Counted from the stretch's first letter, positions 46,714 through 59,131 are shown. The stretch: 64,000 bases of DNA from Scilla litardierei (GCA_030789695.1 CM061133.1:98909128-98973127), one strand, 5' to 3'. Numbers and translations: made by a program. Notes: a model not told the origin generated them from the sequence alone.

Positions 46714-46908
46714 TCACTTACCATACTCTCTGCTTTGGTTAAAACCAGTCATGTATCTAAACCTGACTTCTCTTAGATAAGCAATATATACTGCTTGAGG
46801 ATTGAACAAAATGCTATGTAAATTCCAACACATCTGCTTTGTATGATTTACATTTCTATAGTAATAGCACTCTCCGCTATCACCACCAGACTGGCTTCTA
46901 TAGCCCAC
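46714..46908 (-). pseudogene. Short-LTR Copia gag zinc knuckle
   Basis: CYYYRNVNHTKQMCWNLH matches the knuckle C-x2-C-x4-H-x4-C with the second Cys changed to Tyr. The residues after it fit Copia gag just before protease. Confidence 0.75.
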
Positions 46909-47756
46909 TTCAACAGGGCTCTCATGACTTACTCTAGTATGTCATTGTCAACGTCACCTGTCATAAGTTCCTATTGTAGCATTACGGTATTTCCCTGGTC
47001 TAGTAGGTTGTCTTTGTGAACCGTCAAATCAATACAGTTTTGTATCTCCTTACACATATCGTGGAAGTGTTATTTGGAAATGTCCTCCAAAACATATTAA
47101 GTCTCTGATATAGAGTTGATCACATAACTCCCTATCACATGTGGCCATGACATATATGATGGTGGTAAAGCTCTACGGAACCCTATCATGAATATATGTT
47201 TCGTTGCCTACTTGTATTTTGCATGTCAGAACTAAGAACATTAACTTCAACTCTTCAATTGCTTGTAGTTTTTGCAAAATCATGCAAGAGTCCAATCCTC
47301 CTGATTATTTCAAAATAGCTCATGTAATTCCTTGTAGGCCCTATTTAGGTTGGTTTCAGAATAGAGCTCTATCAGACACTTCCATAGTTTCTAAATTATC
47401 GCCATATGTAGCATCATGTCCTGCATCCGTGACTTCATGTTGTTCATTATCTGATTGTATAGGCGTACATCAATCACGCGTCCATTTTGTAATTTTCAAT
47501 TTCGGAGGGTTGTCTGTTAGGTAAATCTTCTTCCCTTTACTGATAATATGTTTCTCAGTAAGTCTTCTCAATTGTATGAAATTTGTATCATTTGCTAATA
47601 TCGTTCGATTAAAGATCGTCCCAGATATAAACGGCTGAACCATAAGTTTGACCTCAGACTTTATCCCATTTGTCATAACTAATCAAACTACCCTCTATCC
47701 CAACAAGCAAATCAAATCCATAACCGATAATCCTCGTTTGCAATCACATTAGATTG
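46909..47756 (-). pseudogene. Short-LTR Copia gag, remaining part
   Basis: Decayed gag-like sequence with frames broken by stops. The SIRE-like element inserted at 47756. The rest of gag and the leader resume at 56801. Confidence 0.5.
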
Positions 47757-49095
47757 TGTTGGATCTCCTGGCACACCAAATACACTAAGGGGTTGAATAG
47801 TGTATATCACGACGAAATTGCAAAATTAAAAGTAACTAAAAAATTGCAATTAAAGTGCAAAAGTAAATAACACAATCCAGAAAATAGCAAGTGCAAGCGC
47901 AGAGATTTATCCTGCTTCGGATCCGTGTGATCCTACGTCCAGTCCTCTACCCGTAGAGATTTCAATCAACTATAACACTTGTTCACCGCAAGCAATCAAC
48001 ATACAAAGATGTTAACACTTCATGTATTGCAAAATTGTACAATCTCTTCAACAAGAAATTCAAAGTAAAGAAAGAGTATGAAACAATATCAGTCATAGGT
48101 TTGATAATGTAGGAATTATTGCGCAAGGTTGGTGATGGATTCTCCAAGGTTCTGGATGAGAATTGATGGTAAAACACACTTGCAGAATGAACTTTTTATT
48201 GAGGAATAATTTCTGCAGAGGTTCTCCAAAGAGATCAGAAAATCACACTTTCTAGTGAGAGAAAGTAAACGTAGGAAGAGAGAGTGAGTGAATTTTCGTG
48301 AATTTTAGACATGTGTCTGGGGGTCTATTTATAGCCCAAAAGTTAGTTTTTGAACATTGGATAACTGCCTAAATTTTCAAAAAATTCTGAACCGTTCTTG
48401 TCAAATTGGTCGACCAATATGAGTCATTGGTTGATCAAAATTTTTGTCAATTTTACTGCTTCGGGAAAAGACAAAAACTGACGGCCAAAACTGCCATAAA
48501 CTGACATAAACGGGCAAAAATATGGCCGTTTGGGGGTGGTTTGAGAAACTGATATAATCAGTTATAAAAACTGACTATTTAATCCAAAATCAGAATAGTA
48601 TCAATATTCTGAAAACTGACTGCTCTGCTAATCAACCTGATTAGGCGACCAAAAATTTAAAATTTGAAAAATCAAATTTTAGAAAATTCTCAAAAAATGA
48701 TCCTAATGACTTAAGAATAGTTCTGGGAAAATTTTGGGAATTTTCTGAATTTCTGTAATTTGTGATTGGTCGACCAAAAGGGGGTATTGGTCGACCAATT
48801 TGGTCTTTAACTCAATTTTTTGAGGACGGATCATAAACAACTAAGATAGACCATCATCAAGTCTTTCACATTCTAAGTATTTGCAAGAAAGAAAATGAAA
48901 ATTACATCATGTATAAAAAGTTATAAAAATATGTCGATAAGCTTCAACTTGAACTTGATGCTTCTTGCAAACTGTAGTCTGATGATTATCTGATCTGAGT
49001 GGGTCTATAAAATCTGTATAGATAAAGTTAGTATACCCATATAAATGTTTGTATCATATCATCAAAACCTTATGAGGAGTTGTGAGTTTCCAACA
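47757..49095 (-). repeat. SIRE-like 3' LTR (left), 1339 bp
   Basis: The mate of 55450-56800. It carries several TTGGTCGACCAA-type palindromes (48406-48417, 48764-48775, 48787-48798). Confidence 0.94.
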
Positions 49096-49108
49096 TTCTC
49101 CTCCTTTT
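49096..49108 (-). other. SIRE-like polypurine tract
   Basis: The minus strand reads AAAAGGAGGAGAA directly before the 3' LTR, a clean polypurine tract. Confidence 0.85.
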
Positions 49109-49699
49109 GATGATTTTACAAACATTTAATAATATATAAAAAATGTTTATGACATAAAAAGAAAAGAAGCTCCCCCTAAATTTTTGTTTCATATGCCATG
49201 TGAACATATATGTTAAATGCAAAAGTAAGAGAAGAGATATGAGAGCATCTTTTTGAGTGCCATATATTATAATAAGGATAATGTAGTAAGATGATATGTG
49301 AGTATCTTTTTGAATGACATATCGTATTATAAGGATGATGTAGTAAGATGACTGTCCTTTTAAGCATGAAACCCACTATATTTTTTATTATTATTAGTAG
49401 GTTTCTCCCCCTATCAAATTAGCCAAAAATGGGGATTGTTAAGTTATATTGGTCGACCAAAATATAATGACATGAATTTGCAGAAAAATGGAGAAAAATC
49501 AAATTGCATTACATTAATAAAGTGGTACAAATGTGCTAAATTCAAAAGGGTACATAGGACTGATTGACTGACATCAAAATAAAAACAAACAAAGACACAA
49601 GTGCAAAAACACACAACACAACAAAAACAACACAACTAATGCTTCAGGAATTGGTCGACCAAGTGATGTAATTGGTCGGCCAATGTGCGAAGGTTCTTG

Positions 49700-50950
49700 G
49701 GCCGTATTTTGTTAATATTCTAGAGGAGGTGGTAGTTGAAGCGTGAGCCTGAGGGAAAATAAGGCTCCCATTGTTCAAAGTAACTAACAATCTTGGCTTG
49801 GCGCTTCTGCATGTGCTCCATGTTATTATCCAAACGATCAAGACGTTCTTCAAAGCCACTTAAGTGGGTTTGAATGCCCTCAAAACTGGTATTCATGTCG
49901 GTTCGAAGATTGTTGAGTTGGTCTTGAATGGAGAGTCTAGGAGGAGTAGTAGGAGGAGCACGAGGATTGACGGTTTGTTTGCATTGTCGAGGTTGACGTT
50001 GTGGTTCTAAAGGAGAGATTTCATCTTGCGGTGGAGGAGGTGGAAGTTCCATACGTTGAATAACAGAATGATCAATCCGTTGATTGTGTAGGAAACTTCA
50101 CGTTCAAATGGGACACCAAAATGTTGAAGATTCCTAGTGATTGTACTAGGAAGGTAAATGTTGTTAGAGACAGGCTTTGCTAAGATTTTCATGATAGGAA
50201 AGGATCAATTAACCTTAATGCCACCCATGATGGCGTAGAGGGTGCGAGAACGATCTTCGTTCACATAATTGAAGGATTCGGCTTTGGGAATGAGATTGTA
50301 GATGATCAATTTTAAAAGTAAGCGCGGGATAGGAATGAGTTCTATGGCCCTCATTCTTATGTGGAGATTTGGATCAAGGCGAGCAAGAATTCGTGAGTCG
50401 GTGAGGGGGACTCCTATGCCGGAATCGTTAGCTCTTGGAATCCCTAGACTTTGGAAAAGAGATTCTTAAGTTAGGTGTATATCAACACCTTTATGACCGT
50501 ATCAATAGTGATAAGCTCATCATCACGGGTGACGATCATGTTGGCATAAAATTCTATAACAAGAATAGTGGCATCTTCCCAAAGATGAAAAAGATTGACA
50601 TCTTGAAGGAGATGGTGGATTGGATAGGTTTGCATTACATTATCGCCGAAGTCAATAAAGCGCTCGGCATGAAACGGAGTGTTTGCCATGGCCGCCAACT
50701 TTTGACGATGATTTGTCGGAGATTGTCGTGGACGAGGGAAGGAAGATGAAGTAATGAAGGGATGTATTCGAATTCTTTCTCTGTGGATGGATGATTTTCG
50801 GGAATATTGGCAAAGTGGTTTTCGCATGATGAAGGAATAGTAAATATTCCATGGTTTACATAAGAATTTTGTGAGAGAATTTCAAAATTCAAATCATCAA
50901 ACCGATTTAGAAACCAATTAATAACGTATATTAACTCCTTGAATTAGTTG
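49700..50950 (-). pseudogene. SIRE-like extra ORF (env position), broken
   Basis: It lies between RNase H and the 3' LTR. In element order there is an N-terminal part (50635-50892), then FHAERFIDFGDNVMQ with the following LVIEFYANM, then RMRAIELIPIPRLLLKLIIY and a Pro-rich segment with a coiled coil (DQLNNLRTDMNTSFEGIQTH and on to QKRQA). The RFIDF..EFY.NM pattern is what I know from the 'putative plant transposon protein' domain common in such ORFs. It has no clear transmembrane or fusion segment, so an envelope role is not supported. Frameshifts break it. Confidence 0.65.
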
Positions 50951-51499
50951 GGAAACGAATCATGGAGAGAAAACGCGGATTAGAACGGGCAAAAACTTCG
51001 AAAAACTGAAAAATCTGGAAATTGCCGCAAATTGGTCGACCAATCAGGCCCAATTCGACTAGGTGCTATTTCCTGCGGGTTTAGATGATAGATAAATAGT
51101 GTTTTGACTTATTTTGACCGGTCAATTTGTTGTACTCTTGTGTAAGAGAATTTGACCACTCTTTGAAAGACTTGTACTTGGTGTAAGAAAGTCTTGGTCC
51201 TTTCCAAAGTCCGTTGTACTTTGATGTAAGGTGGTCATTTATAAGGCAAATGAATTTAAATTTTTGGTGGGAAGTTGAAAACAAAATTGTCTTCATGTGG
51301 ATTCTAAAATTAAAATGAAGACAAAAATTATAATACTTAAAATAAAAAATATTATATAATGAAAAACTGGGCATATAAGTTTCTGGTTCGGATTGGTCGG
51401 CCAATTGGATGGATTGGTCGACCAAAATAAATAAAAATAATTTAGAAAAATACAGAAAAATTATATAACAAAAGTAATATAATATGAAGATATAATATA

Positions 51500-51850
51500 G
51501 TATTAAAATTTAAATTCACTTAAAATACCTAGTTCTCGTCTCTTCCTTAAGAGGTTTGTAAGAATATCTGCGATCTGATTTCTAGTGTCTATGTATTTTA
51601 ATATAATATCACCTTTTTGGACATGATCATCAAAGAAATGACGACGTATATCTATGTGTTTAGTATGTGCATGATGTACTCGATTTTTGGACAAATTAAT
51701 AGCACTAGCGTTATCACACATAATAGGACATGTGACATTTAATTCCACAGTCTAAAATAGTTTGTTTCATCCATACAATCTGTGCATATGCTAAACCTGC
51801 GGCTATATATTCTGCTTCAGTGGTTGATAAAGAAACAAAATTTTGTTTCT
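51500..51850 (-). pseudogene. SIRE-like RNase H
   Basis: The frame 51503-51748 has MCDNASAINLSKNRVHHAHT, then KHIDIRRHFFDDHV and NQIADILTN, the C-terminal signature of Copia RNase H with the CDN catalytic Asp. The upstream part (STTEAEYIA type) is in another frame. Confidence 0.92.
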
Positions 51851-52500
51851 TACTAAACCACGAAACTAAATATTGACCTAAAAAGTGACAAGTTTCACCT
51901 AAAAAGTGACAAGTTTCACTTGTACTTTTACGATCAGATTTGCAACCAGCAAAATCTGTGTCACTAAATGATACTAAATCAAATGAATTTGACTTTGGAT
52001 AAAATAAACCAAATCAGATTTATGTTTGACATATCTAATAATTCTTTTGACAACAGTCAAATGTGATATCTTAGGATCAGATTGATATCTAGCGCATATA
52101 CATACAAAAACATAATATCAGGTCTACTTGCAGTAAGATATAGTAAAAATCTGATCATATAATGCGTTTACGATCATAATATCATGTCTACGTGGTGCTT
52201 GGTTTAAACCATATAATACTTTCTTCAATTTGAAAACATGATTTTCTAAACTTTTATGTTGAAATCCAGGTGGTTGTTCTACATAGACTTCGTCCTTTAT
52301 TATACCATTTAAAAATGTGCTCTTAACATCCATTTGATATAACTTAAAATCCTTGAAACATGCATATGCTAGTAACATTTTAATGGATTCTAATCTTGCA
52401 ACAGGTGCATATGTTTCATCATAATCTATACATTCTTCTTGATTCTATCTTTGTGCAACTAATCTAATCTAGCCTTATTTCTTGATTGTATAATTTTCAT
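51851..52500 (-). pseudogene. SIRE-like reverse transcriptase, internally deleted
   Basis: YQMDVKSTFLNGIIKDEVYV, then EQPPGFQ and KVLYGLNQAPR are standard. Directly after QAPR the sequence jumps to text near RNase H, so the segment with the YVDD active site is gone. Confidence 0.9.
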
Positions 52501-52506
52501 CAAAAC

Positions 52507-53314
52507 TTACACGAAGAGGTTCTTCAATACATAAAGTTCTCTTATTATAAATTTTATAGGCTTACATGTAGAATAACCTACAAATATACCTTCATCAGAC
52601 TTGGAATTAAACTTATCTAATGAATCTTTTGTGTTTAAGAATAAATTATTTACAACCAAAAACTTTAAAATATGATACTTTAGGAATTCGATCATAGAAA
52701 AGTTCAAAACATGTTTTATTAAGTTGTGGTCTTATCAAAATTCTATTCAATACATAACATGCAGTAGCAATAGCTTCTGTCAAAAAATATTTTGGTAAAG
52801 AACTATTACATAACATGGTTTTAGCACATTCTTGTAAAGTTCTATTTTTCCTTTCAACTACACCAATTTGCGGTACGGGTCTAGGAAAAGAAAAATTATG
52901 TGTTATGCCATGTTTATCACAAAATTTTGTAAACAATTCAATTTCAAATTCTCCAACATGATCACTACGAATAGTAATAATGGATAAAGATTTTAATTTT
53001 TGGATTATTTTACAAAATATTGTAAATTCTTCAAATGCATCGTTTTTATGTTTCAAAAGTAATATCCAAGTATATCTTGAATAATCATCCACAATTACAA
53101 ATGCATATCTACTTTCATTTAAAGAAACTATTCTAGAAGGAACAAACAAATCTAAATGTAAAAGTTCAAGTGGTCTTTTTGTAGAAATAACATCCTTTGA
53201 TTTAAATGAAGTTTTATGCATCTTACCTTGTTGACATGTATCCCAAAATTGTGTATGACTAAAAGATATATTAAGCACACATGAAACTAACTTATATTTG
53301 GTAATGCATGCCAA
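52507..53314 (-). pseudogene. SIRE-like integrase, nearly complete core
   Basis: The 222-residue frame 52646-53314 starts in the zinc block (DTCQQGKMHKTSF). It carries the catalytic residues in HLDLF, IRSDHVGEFE and VVERKNRTLQ, the D-D-E triad. It ends with YFKVFGCK and is continued by the frame 52507-52707 (KFNSKSDEGIFVGYS). This is the best preserved domain of the element. Confidence 0.94.
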
Positions 53315-53769
53315 ATGTTTGTAGTTAGTATGTCCAAAACGTTTGTGCCCAAAAGTGTGTTTTCAGTAGATGCTAATAAACAATGATCATTTGAAACTAT
53401 TTTCATGCATAATATGTATATATTATTCTTACGATTACCTTGAAATAATATATTAGACATATTAATATCATATATAATGCATGCATTCTCTTCGAAAACA
53501 ATTTTAACATCTTTATCACACAATTGAGAGATAGATAAGACATTATGTTTCAAACCGTTAACGAGGAGCACGTTTTCAATGATTGGCTTAGTTGGATCAC
53601 CAACTGTTCCAATGCCAATAACTTCACCTTTGTTGTTATCACCAAAAATAACAATGCCACTATCTTTGAATTGAACGGTTGATAGAAGTTTGATGTTCCC
53701 AGTCTTGTGTTTGGAACATCCACTATCTAGTATGGATCTTTCTTTTATGGGTACATGAAAGATAACCAA
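53287..53769 (-). pseudogene. SIRE-like protease and GAG-pre-integrase
   Basis: SILDSGCSKHKTGN is the protease active-site block (DSGC). GIVIFGDNNKGEVIGIGTVG, VLLVNGLKHNVLSISQLCD and IYILCMK follow in the normal order. The frame is open for 160 codons and overlaps the integrase frame at its end. Confidence 0.94.
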
Positions 53770-55310
53770 TGAATATTGGTACCCTTTTTATATGGGTTCT
53801 TAGGATTAGTCTTAGGAAACCAAATCCAGGTGAAATTTGGTTTCTTTAAACAATTAGAAAAAAGAATAACATTTTTCATAAAGTTAGTAACATATAAATA
53901 CTTGTCATATAAACAAACATCTCTAGGAACCCAAATAGAATGCATGATGGACTTCTTAAAAGATGTAAAAAAATTGGTCTTCTTTTGAAAATGAATAGTA
54001 TTCTTTTGCAAAACTTTAGAAGAATCAATTTTCTTTGCATTAAGAAATACATGCTTCTTCTTTTCCAAATTAATATTATTATTAATATTATTGGATTTGG
54101 AAGAATGCTTATAGCCTAATCCTTGTCGATGATTAGCAGTATGTTGTACACTAAGTAATTCATCGAGATTATTCTTTTCTTTATTAAACTTATTAATATT
54201 AGAGGACAATCGTTATATTTCAATTTTAAAGATGAAATATCATTATCTAATATAGAAATACGTGACATCATATTGTGATTCTTAGATTTGAGAATCTCAT
54301 TTTCATGAAGTAATCGATCATTTTGAGAAGATAAAGATTTCTTCTCCATTTTGATATTATCTAATAATAATGAAGATGAAGTTAGTTTTTGATGTGAAAG
54401 AATTAATGCTTTATGTTGAGAATTTAACTTCTTAAGTCTAACATATAAGTCATTAAAGGCTTCTAGTAGTTCTTCATTATCTAAACTACTTACCTCATTG
54501 TTATTTTGTGTCATAAAGCACATGTAAGCGTTTTCTTCATTAGTGTGTTCGTTGGTTTCTTCTTCTTCTTCTTCAGATGATGAAGCATCCCAAGTGGCTG
54601 TCAATGCCTTCTTCCTTTTATCGAACTTCTTATCTTTCCTGAAATTGTTAGATGTTCTCTCTTTTGTTTTGAGGAGTGGACAATCTTTTTTCATATGTTC
54701 AGGCATGTTACATTGAAAACATAGAGAATTATCAGCATTCTTAGATTTCAAATTATTAGTCTGATTGTTCCGTTCGATCTTGGAGTTGTACTTCGTAAGC
54801 CATCAAGTTACTAACGAGACTTTCAACTGTTAGAGTTGATAAGTCATTGGCTTCTTCTATGGCTGTAGTCTTCTTCTCTCATTTTGACGTCAAGGCACAA
54901 GGAATCTTCCTGACTTGTTCTGTTTGAGTATATGTCTTACCAAGAGCAATTAGAGAGTTTGTGACATTAGTGATTCTAGTAACCATCTCTCCAATTGTCT
55001 CGATATCCTTCATTCTAAATAGTTCAAACCTGTGAATAAGAACAGAAATTTTAGTTTTCTTAACTTTACTAGTTCCTTCGTGTGTTACCTCGAGTGTATG
55101 CCAGATATCATATGCTGATTTGACCTTTGAGACACGATTGAACTCATTTTTGTCCATAGCACAAAATAATGCATTCATCGCTTTTGAGTTGTGAGTTGCA
55201 GCGGATTTGTCAATAGTGGTCCATTGAGCATAAGGAGTTGTAGGCTTCACGTATTGAGTTTCTAACATGTTCCAAAGTTCGTAGTCGATGCTTTGAAGAT
55301 AGGTCGTCAT
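53745..55310 (-). pseudogene. SIRE-like gag with zinc knuckle and coiled coil
   Basis: The N-terminal capsid part (54879-55310) has MTTYLQSIDYELWNMLETQY and AYDIWHTLEVTHEGTSKVK, typical of Copia gag. The next frame (54116-54751) has the intact knuckle CFQCNMPEHMKKDC, an acidic run of Glu, and a long Leu-heptad coiled coil. 53745-54209 holds the basic linker to protease. Frames are shifted between the three parts. Confidence 0.92.
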
Positions 55311-55435
55311 CCTTGTCTTCCAATAGGAGTAGTTGAAACCATTGAATAGTGGAGGCCTTGTGATAGAGTGTCCTTCTGAAAATTGTGATGAAGAAGTTGA
55401 ATTGTTCGTCGAATAGTGTAGGCTATCTTAACCAT

Positions 55436-55447
55436 GCTTTGATACCA
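55436..55447 (-). other. Primer-binding site of the SIRE-like element
   Basis: The minus strand reads TGGTATCAAAGC, the initiator-Met site with one G-to-A change, two bases inside the right LTR. Confidence 0.88.
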
Positions 55448-55449
55448 AA

Positions 55450-56800
55450 TGTTGGATCTCCTGGCACACCAAATACACTAGAGGACGGTGAATAGTGTAT
55501 ATCACGACGAAATTGCAAAATTAAAAGTAACTAAAAAATTGCAATTAAAGTACGAAAGTAAATAACACAATCTAGAAAATAGCAAGTGCAAACATAGAAA
55601 TTTATCCTGGTTCGGATCTTTGTGATCCTATGTCTAGTTCTCTACCCCGTAGAGATTTCAATCTACTATAACGCTTGCTCCCACCAAGCAATCAACATAC
55701 AAAGATGAACATTCCCTATGTTGCAAAATTGTACAATCTCTTCAACAAGAGATTCACCAAATAAAGTAAAGAAAGAGTATGAAACAATATCACATATAGC
55801 CTTGATAATGTAGGAATTAAGGTGCAAGGTTGGTGATGGATTCTCCAAGGTTCTGGATGAGAATTGATGGTAAAACACACTTGGAGAATTGACTTCTTAT
55901 TGAGGAAGAATTTCTGCAGAGGTTCCCCAAAGAAATCAGAAAATCACTCACTTTCTAGAGAGAAAGTAAACTTAAGAAGAGAGATGGAGTAAATTTTTGT
56001 GAATTTTAGACATGGGTCTGTGTCTATTTATAGCCCAAAAAGTTAGTTTTTGAATGTTGGACAACTGCCTAAATTTTCAAAAAATTCTGAACCGTTTTTG
56101 TCAAATTGATCGACCAATATGGGTCATTGGTCGACCAATATTTTTGCCAATTTTAGGTTTTGACTGTTGAAGCACTGTTTCGGGAAAAGACAAAACATCC
56201 AATATTGCCTTAAACTGACATAAACAGGAAAAAAATATGGCCGTTTGGGGGTGGTTTGAGAAACTGATATAATCAGTTATAAAAACTGATTATTTAATCA
56301 AAAATCAGAATAGTATCAATATTCTGAAAATTAATTAGTCTGCCAATCAACCTGATTGGTCGACCAAAAATTTGAAAAATCAAATTTTGGAAAATTCTCA
56401 GAAAATGATCCTAATGACTTAATAATAGATCTGGCAAAATTGTGGGAATTTTCTGAATTTATGGAATTTGTGATTGGTCGACCAGAAGGGGTATTGGTCG
56501 ATCAATTTGGTCTTTGACTGATTTTTTGAGAATGGAGCATAAACGACTAGGATAGACCATCATCAGGCTTTCACATTCTAAGTATTTGCAAGAAAGAAAA
56601 TGAAAATTACATCATGTATCACAAGTTATAAAAATATGTCGATAAGCTTCAACTTGATTTTGATGCTTCTTGCAAATTGTAGTCTGATGATTATTTGATC
56701 TGAGTGGATCTATAAAATCTGCATAGATAAAGTTAGTATACACATATAAATGTTGGTATCATATCATCAAAACCTTATGAGGAGTTGTGAGTTTCCAACG
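55450..56800 (-). repeat. SIRE-like 5' LTR (right), 1351 bp
   Basis: The mate of 47757-49095 with small indels. It carries TTGGTCGACCAA at 56127-56138 and variants near 56360 and 56470-56500. The terminal base is G instead of A. Confidence 0.94.
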
Positions 56801-56932
56801 AATTAATCCTACATTGGGATCCACCAAGCACATCCATGCTACCTAATCTTGTCTTGGATCTGAAATACATATAAAAACAAAAATGCATAATAGAAATTCC
56901 TATCGAACTATATATATATATATATATGTATG

Positions 56933-56968
<36 letters not shown>

Positions 56969-57764
56969 TATGTATGTATATATATATATGTATGTATGTA
57001 TATATATATATATATGTATATGTATGTATGTATGTATGTATGTATATATATTTGATTTTTTAAATATGCTTCTCTTTTTATTCTATATAAAGTATACTCG
57101 TGTTTTTTAAGTTGCATGGATTTTCTCTGTTTGAAACATAGGCGGAAGCAGTAGTCATGATTGGAGGATGGTAGAAGATATCGGGGATGGTGGTGCTACG
57201 ATCAGAGGCGAAGATTGATAGCAGAGATATGATCGGATGGTAGCTGTGTGATTGGAGGAGTCTGACGGTGGTTGTGTTATCGGAGGATACTAAATGCAAA
57301 AGTGTGGGTAGAGGAGCAGATAGATTATATAATTATGGTCTAATAAGAAAATGATGGTAGCGCTATGCTTAGAGGAGCAAATTGGTAGCGGAGATGTGAT
57401 CGGAGGAAGAAACTGATGATGATGATGAGGTAACCAGAGGAAATTGATTGTGGTGACATGGTTTGACGTGTTTGGAGGTGGTGGATCCGCTCATAACGAT
57501 GGCATCATGGTCAGATCTGTCTTGTAATGACAACGGTGGCATTAAACATGAATGTGGTAATTACAGTGGTTGCAATTTCCGAAGTTGAAGCGACGTCAAT
57601 AGGTGATTCAATCCTCCTTCTCTCCCTCCGTTTTTAATTTAAAGGCGATGTTATGGGGATGTGCTCGCTACTACTAGGGCATGGAGATGATGAACAATAC
57701 AATTTTTTTCTTTTTAAAATATGATGGCGACTAGGGTTATTATTTTTGTGGCTCAGATACCATA
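56801..57764 (-). pseudogene. Short-LTR Copia: gag start and leader
   Basis: This is the part of the short-LTR element on the far side of the nested insertion. No clear gag motif is readable. It contains the TA/TATG microsatellite at 56909-57051 and GA/GGTGG-rich text. The primer-site-like TGGTATCTGAGCC on the minus strand (57751-57763) adjoins the LTR. Confidence 0.5.
56909..57051. repeat. TA/TATG microsatellite, about 143 bp
   Basis: Alternating TA runs and TATG units. The frames it opens on both strands (Ile/Tyr repeats) are artefacts. Confidence 0.95.
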
Positions 57765-57928
57765 TGAAAATCCCAAATTATTTCTTTGATAGAAGGGTTT
57801 GAGAGAGAATGTCGTATTCCTCTCAACCCAGATATCTCGTTTATAGAGAACCCATTTACAATCTTACATAAAACACTACACATTTTATACCAAGCACCAT
57901 GTATAATTTATTCTAACATAATATACCA
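57765..57928 (-). repeat. Short-LTR Copia, right (5') LTR
   Basis: It starts TGAAAATCCC after the primer site and ends near ATATACCA; matches 43230-43423. Confidence 0.68.
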
Positions 57929-58373
57929 AGTGTGATGTTGAACGTATGAAAATCTAGGTTTAAATCTAAATTGAGAATTTTTGGTGGTGGGGAAAATCAA
58001 GAAATTGACCTTCAATCTAGGAATTTGGTGATAGAAATTTAGGTTTTGATAAATAAAAGGTTAGAATTTGGACCTCACGCATCCACTCTGAATTACTCAG
58101 AATTCTCACACGAACCAGTTTAGGATTTCTCCAAATTAAAAAAAATATTTAAATTCACTAATTGATTATAAAAGCTTTCAACATGGCCATATTTTATAGG
58201 CAAAGCTACATGTATAACACATGCACCTCATACATATACTAAAACTACAGAAAAAATCTAAAATAAAATGTACGTACATAACATGTGAAACTTAACAAAA
58301 ATATGATACTTAAAACTCAAATGAAATCAAAGTAAGTTAAATCTAAGCTAAGTCTATAATCATATCCTCAACA

Positions 58374-59131
58374 TTCTCCTAGTTTGAAAGAATTTACCTC
58401 TTTGTGAATGGTGATGAAAGGAGCACAATTATGCAGAACTAAACAATCATCTTCATTAACAATCATCTTCATGGTGACCCACATGAAAGATGAGAAGTCA
58501 ATAATGCATGTGAAGGGCCACGATAGAGCTCATATGAAATAGTCCACTCAGTCGTATTAAGATCAATCATTGGTAAAGTTTGACGATAACATATATGATG
58601 TGTGTAAGTCTTCTCATATGTTCGAGAACGAATGTCTTTGGCAAGCTATAGTTATTTTATGATTCTTAACTGTAAATCATTGCAAATTTTTATTGAATTC
58701 TGCAACATGATTGTGAAAATTATGACGTAGGTCATTCAATTGTTCTAAAAGATAATCTTTATAAGTAGGGGAAATATACTTTTCTATGTGCTTAACCTTT
58801 ATATAGATCTGTCTCTATAAAGCCTAGAGCTCTCTATCGTACTCTCTACATAGACGTTCAAAAGATTTTGGCAAAACTTATAGGTTTCAGCATTAGAAAT
58901 TGAACTATGTGCTTGTTAGAGAACCTTTAAAGTGATCCATCTATACCAATCTATCTTAAAAGGTTTGAGGGTCATATGTGTTATAAAAAATAAGAGCGTC
59001 TATCTGAACATAACATGTAACATCATGATGCTCATACCTATCCTTATTATCTTCAAATTTCTCATCCCATCTATTACTATTTTGATCTATATTATTCCTA
59101 ACTTGGTGTATTTTATTACCTTACCTGCCAT
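58374..59131 (-). pseudogene. Ty3/gypsy gag capsid remnant
   Basis: In element order the minus strand reads DALIFYNTYDPQTF and MDHFKG, then EYDRELQALQ, KYISPTYKDYLLEQLNDLRH and a decayed C-terminal helix region. This follows the plant Ty3 gag pattern YDP..F.DWL, W..L...L...Y.P..Y...L...L..LRQ. Several stops are present. Confidence 0.6.

Larger units (their letters stand above)
47757..56800 (-). mobile_element. SIRE-like Copia element, 9.0 kb, with extra env-position ORF
   Basis: LTRs at 47757-49095 and 55450-56800 start TGTTGGATCTCC and end GTTTCCAACA (one end now CCAACG). A primer-site-like sequence next to the right LTR and a polypurine tract next to the left LTR set the minus orientation. 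Gag, protease, integrase, reverse transcriptase and RNase H follow in Copia order, then an additional reading frame of about 1.2 kb before the 3' LTR, as in SIRE elements. Flanks read GATTG and AATTA, a 3-of-5 match with two G-to-A changes. Stops, frameshifts and a deletion in RT make it inactive. Confidence 0.93.
43230..57928 (-). mobile_element. Short-LTR Copia element, gag split by a nested SIRE-like element
   Basis: Short LTR-like ends at 43230-43423 and 57765-57928 share CTCAACCCAGATATCTC and RAACCCAT(A)TTACAATCTTACATAAAACA. A primer-site-like sequence adjoins the right one. The minus strand carries RNase H, reverse transcriptase, integrase and gag zinc-knuckle fragments in normal Copia order. 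Without the nested element (47757-56800) the length is about 5.7 kb, normal for a complete Copia element. Flanking 5-mers do not match (TAACT / AGTGT). Confidence 0.8.

Noticed and set aside
56883..57117. Ile/Tyr-repeat frames on both strands
   Set aside because: Pure products of the TA/TATG microsatellite.
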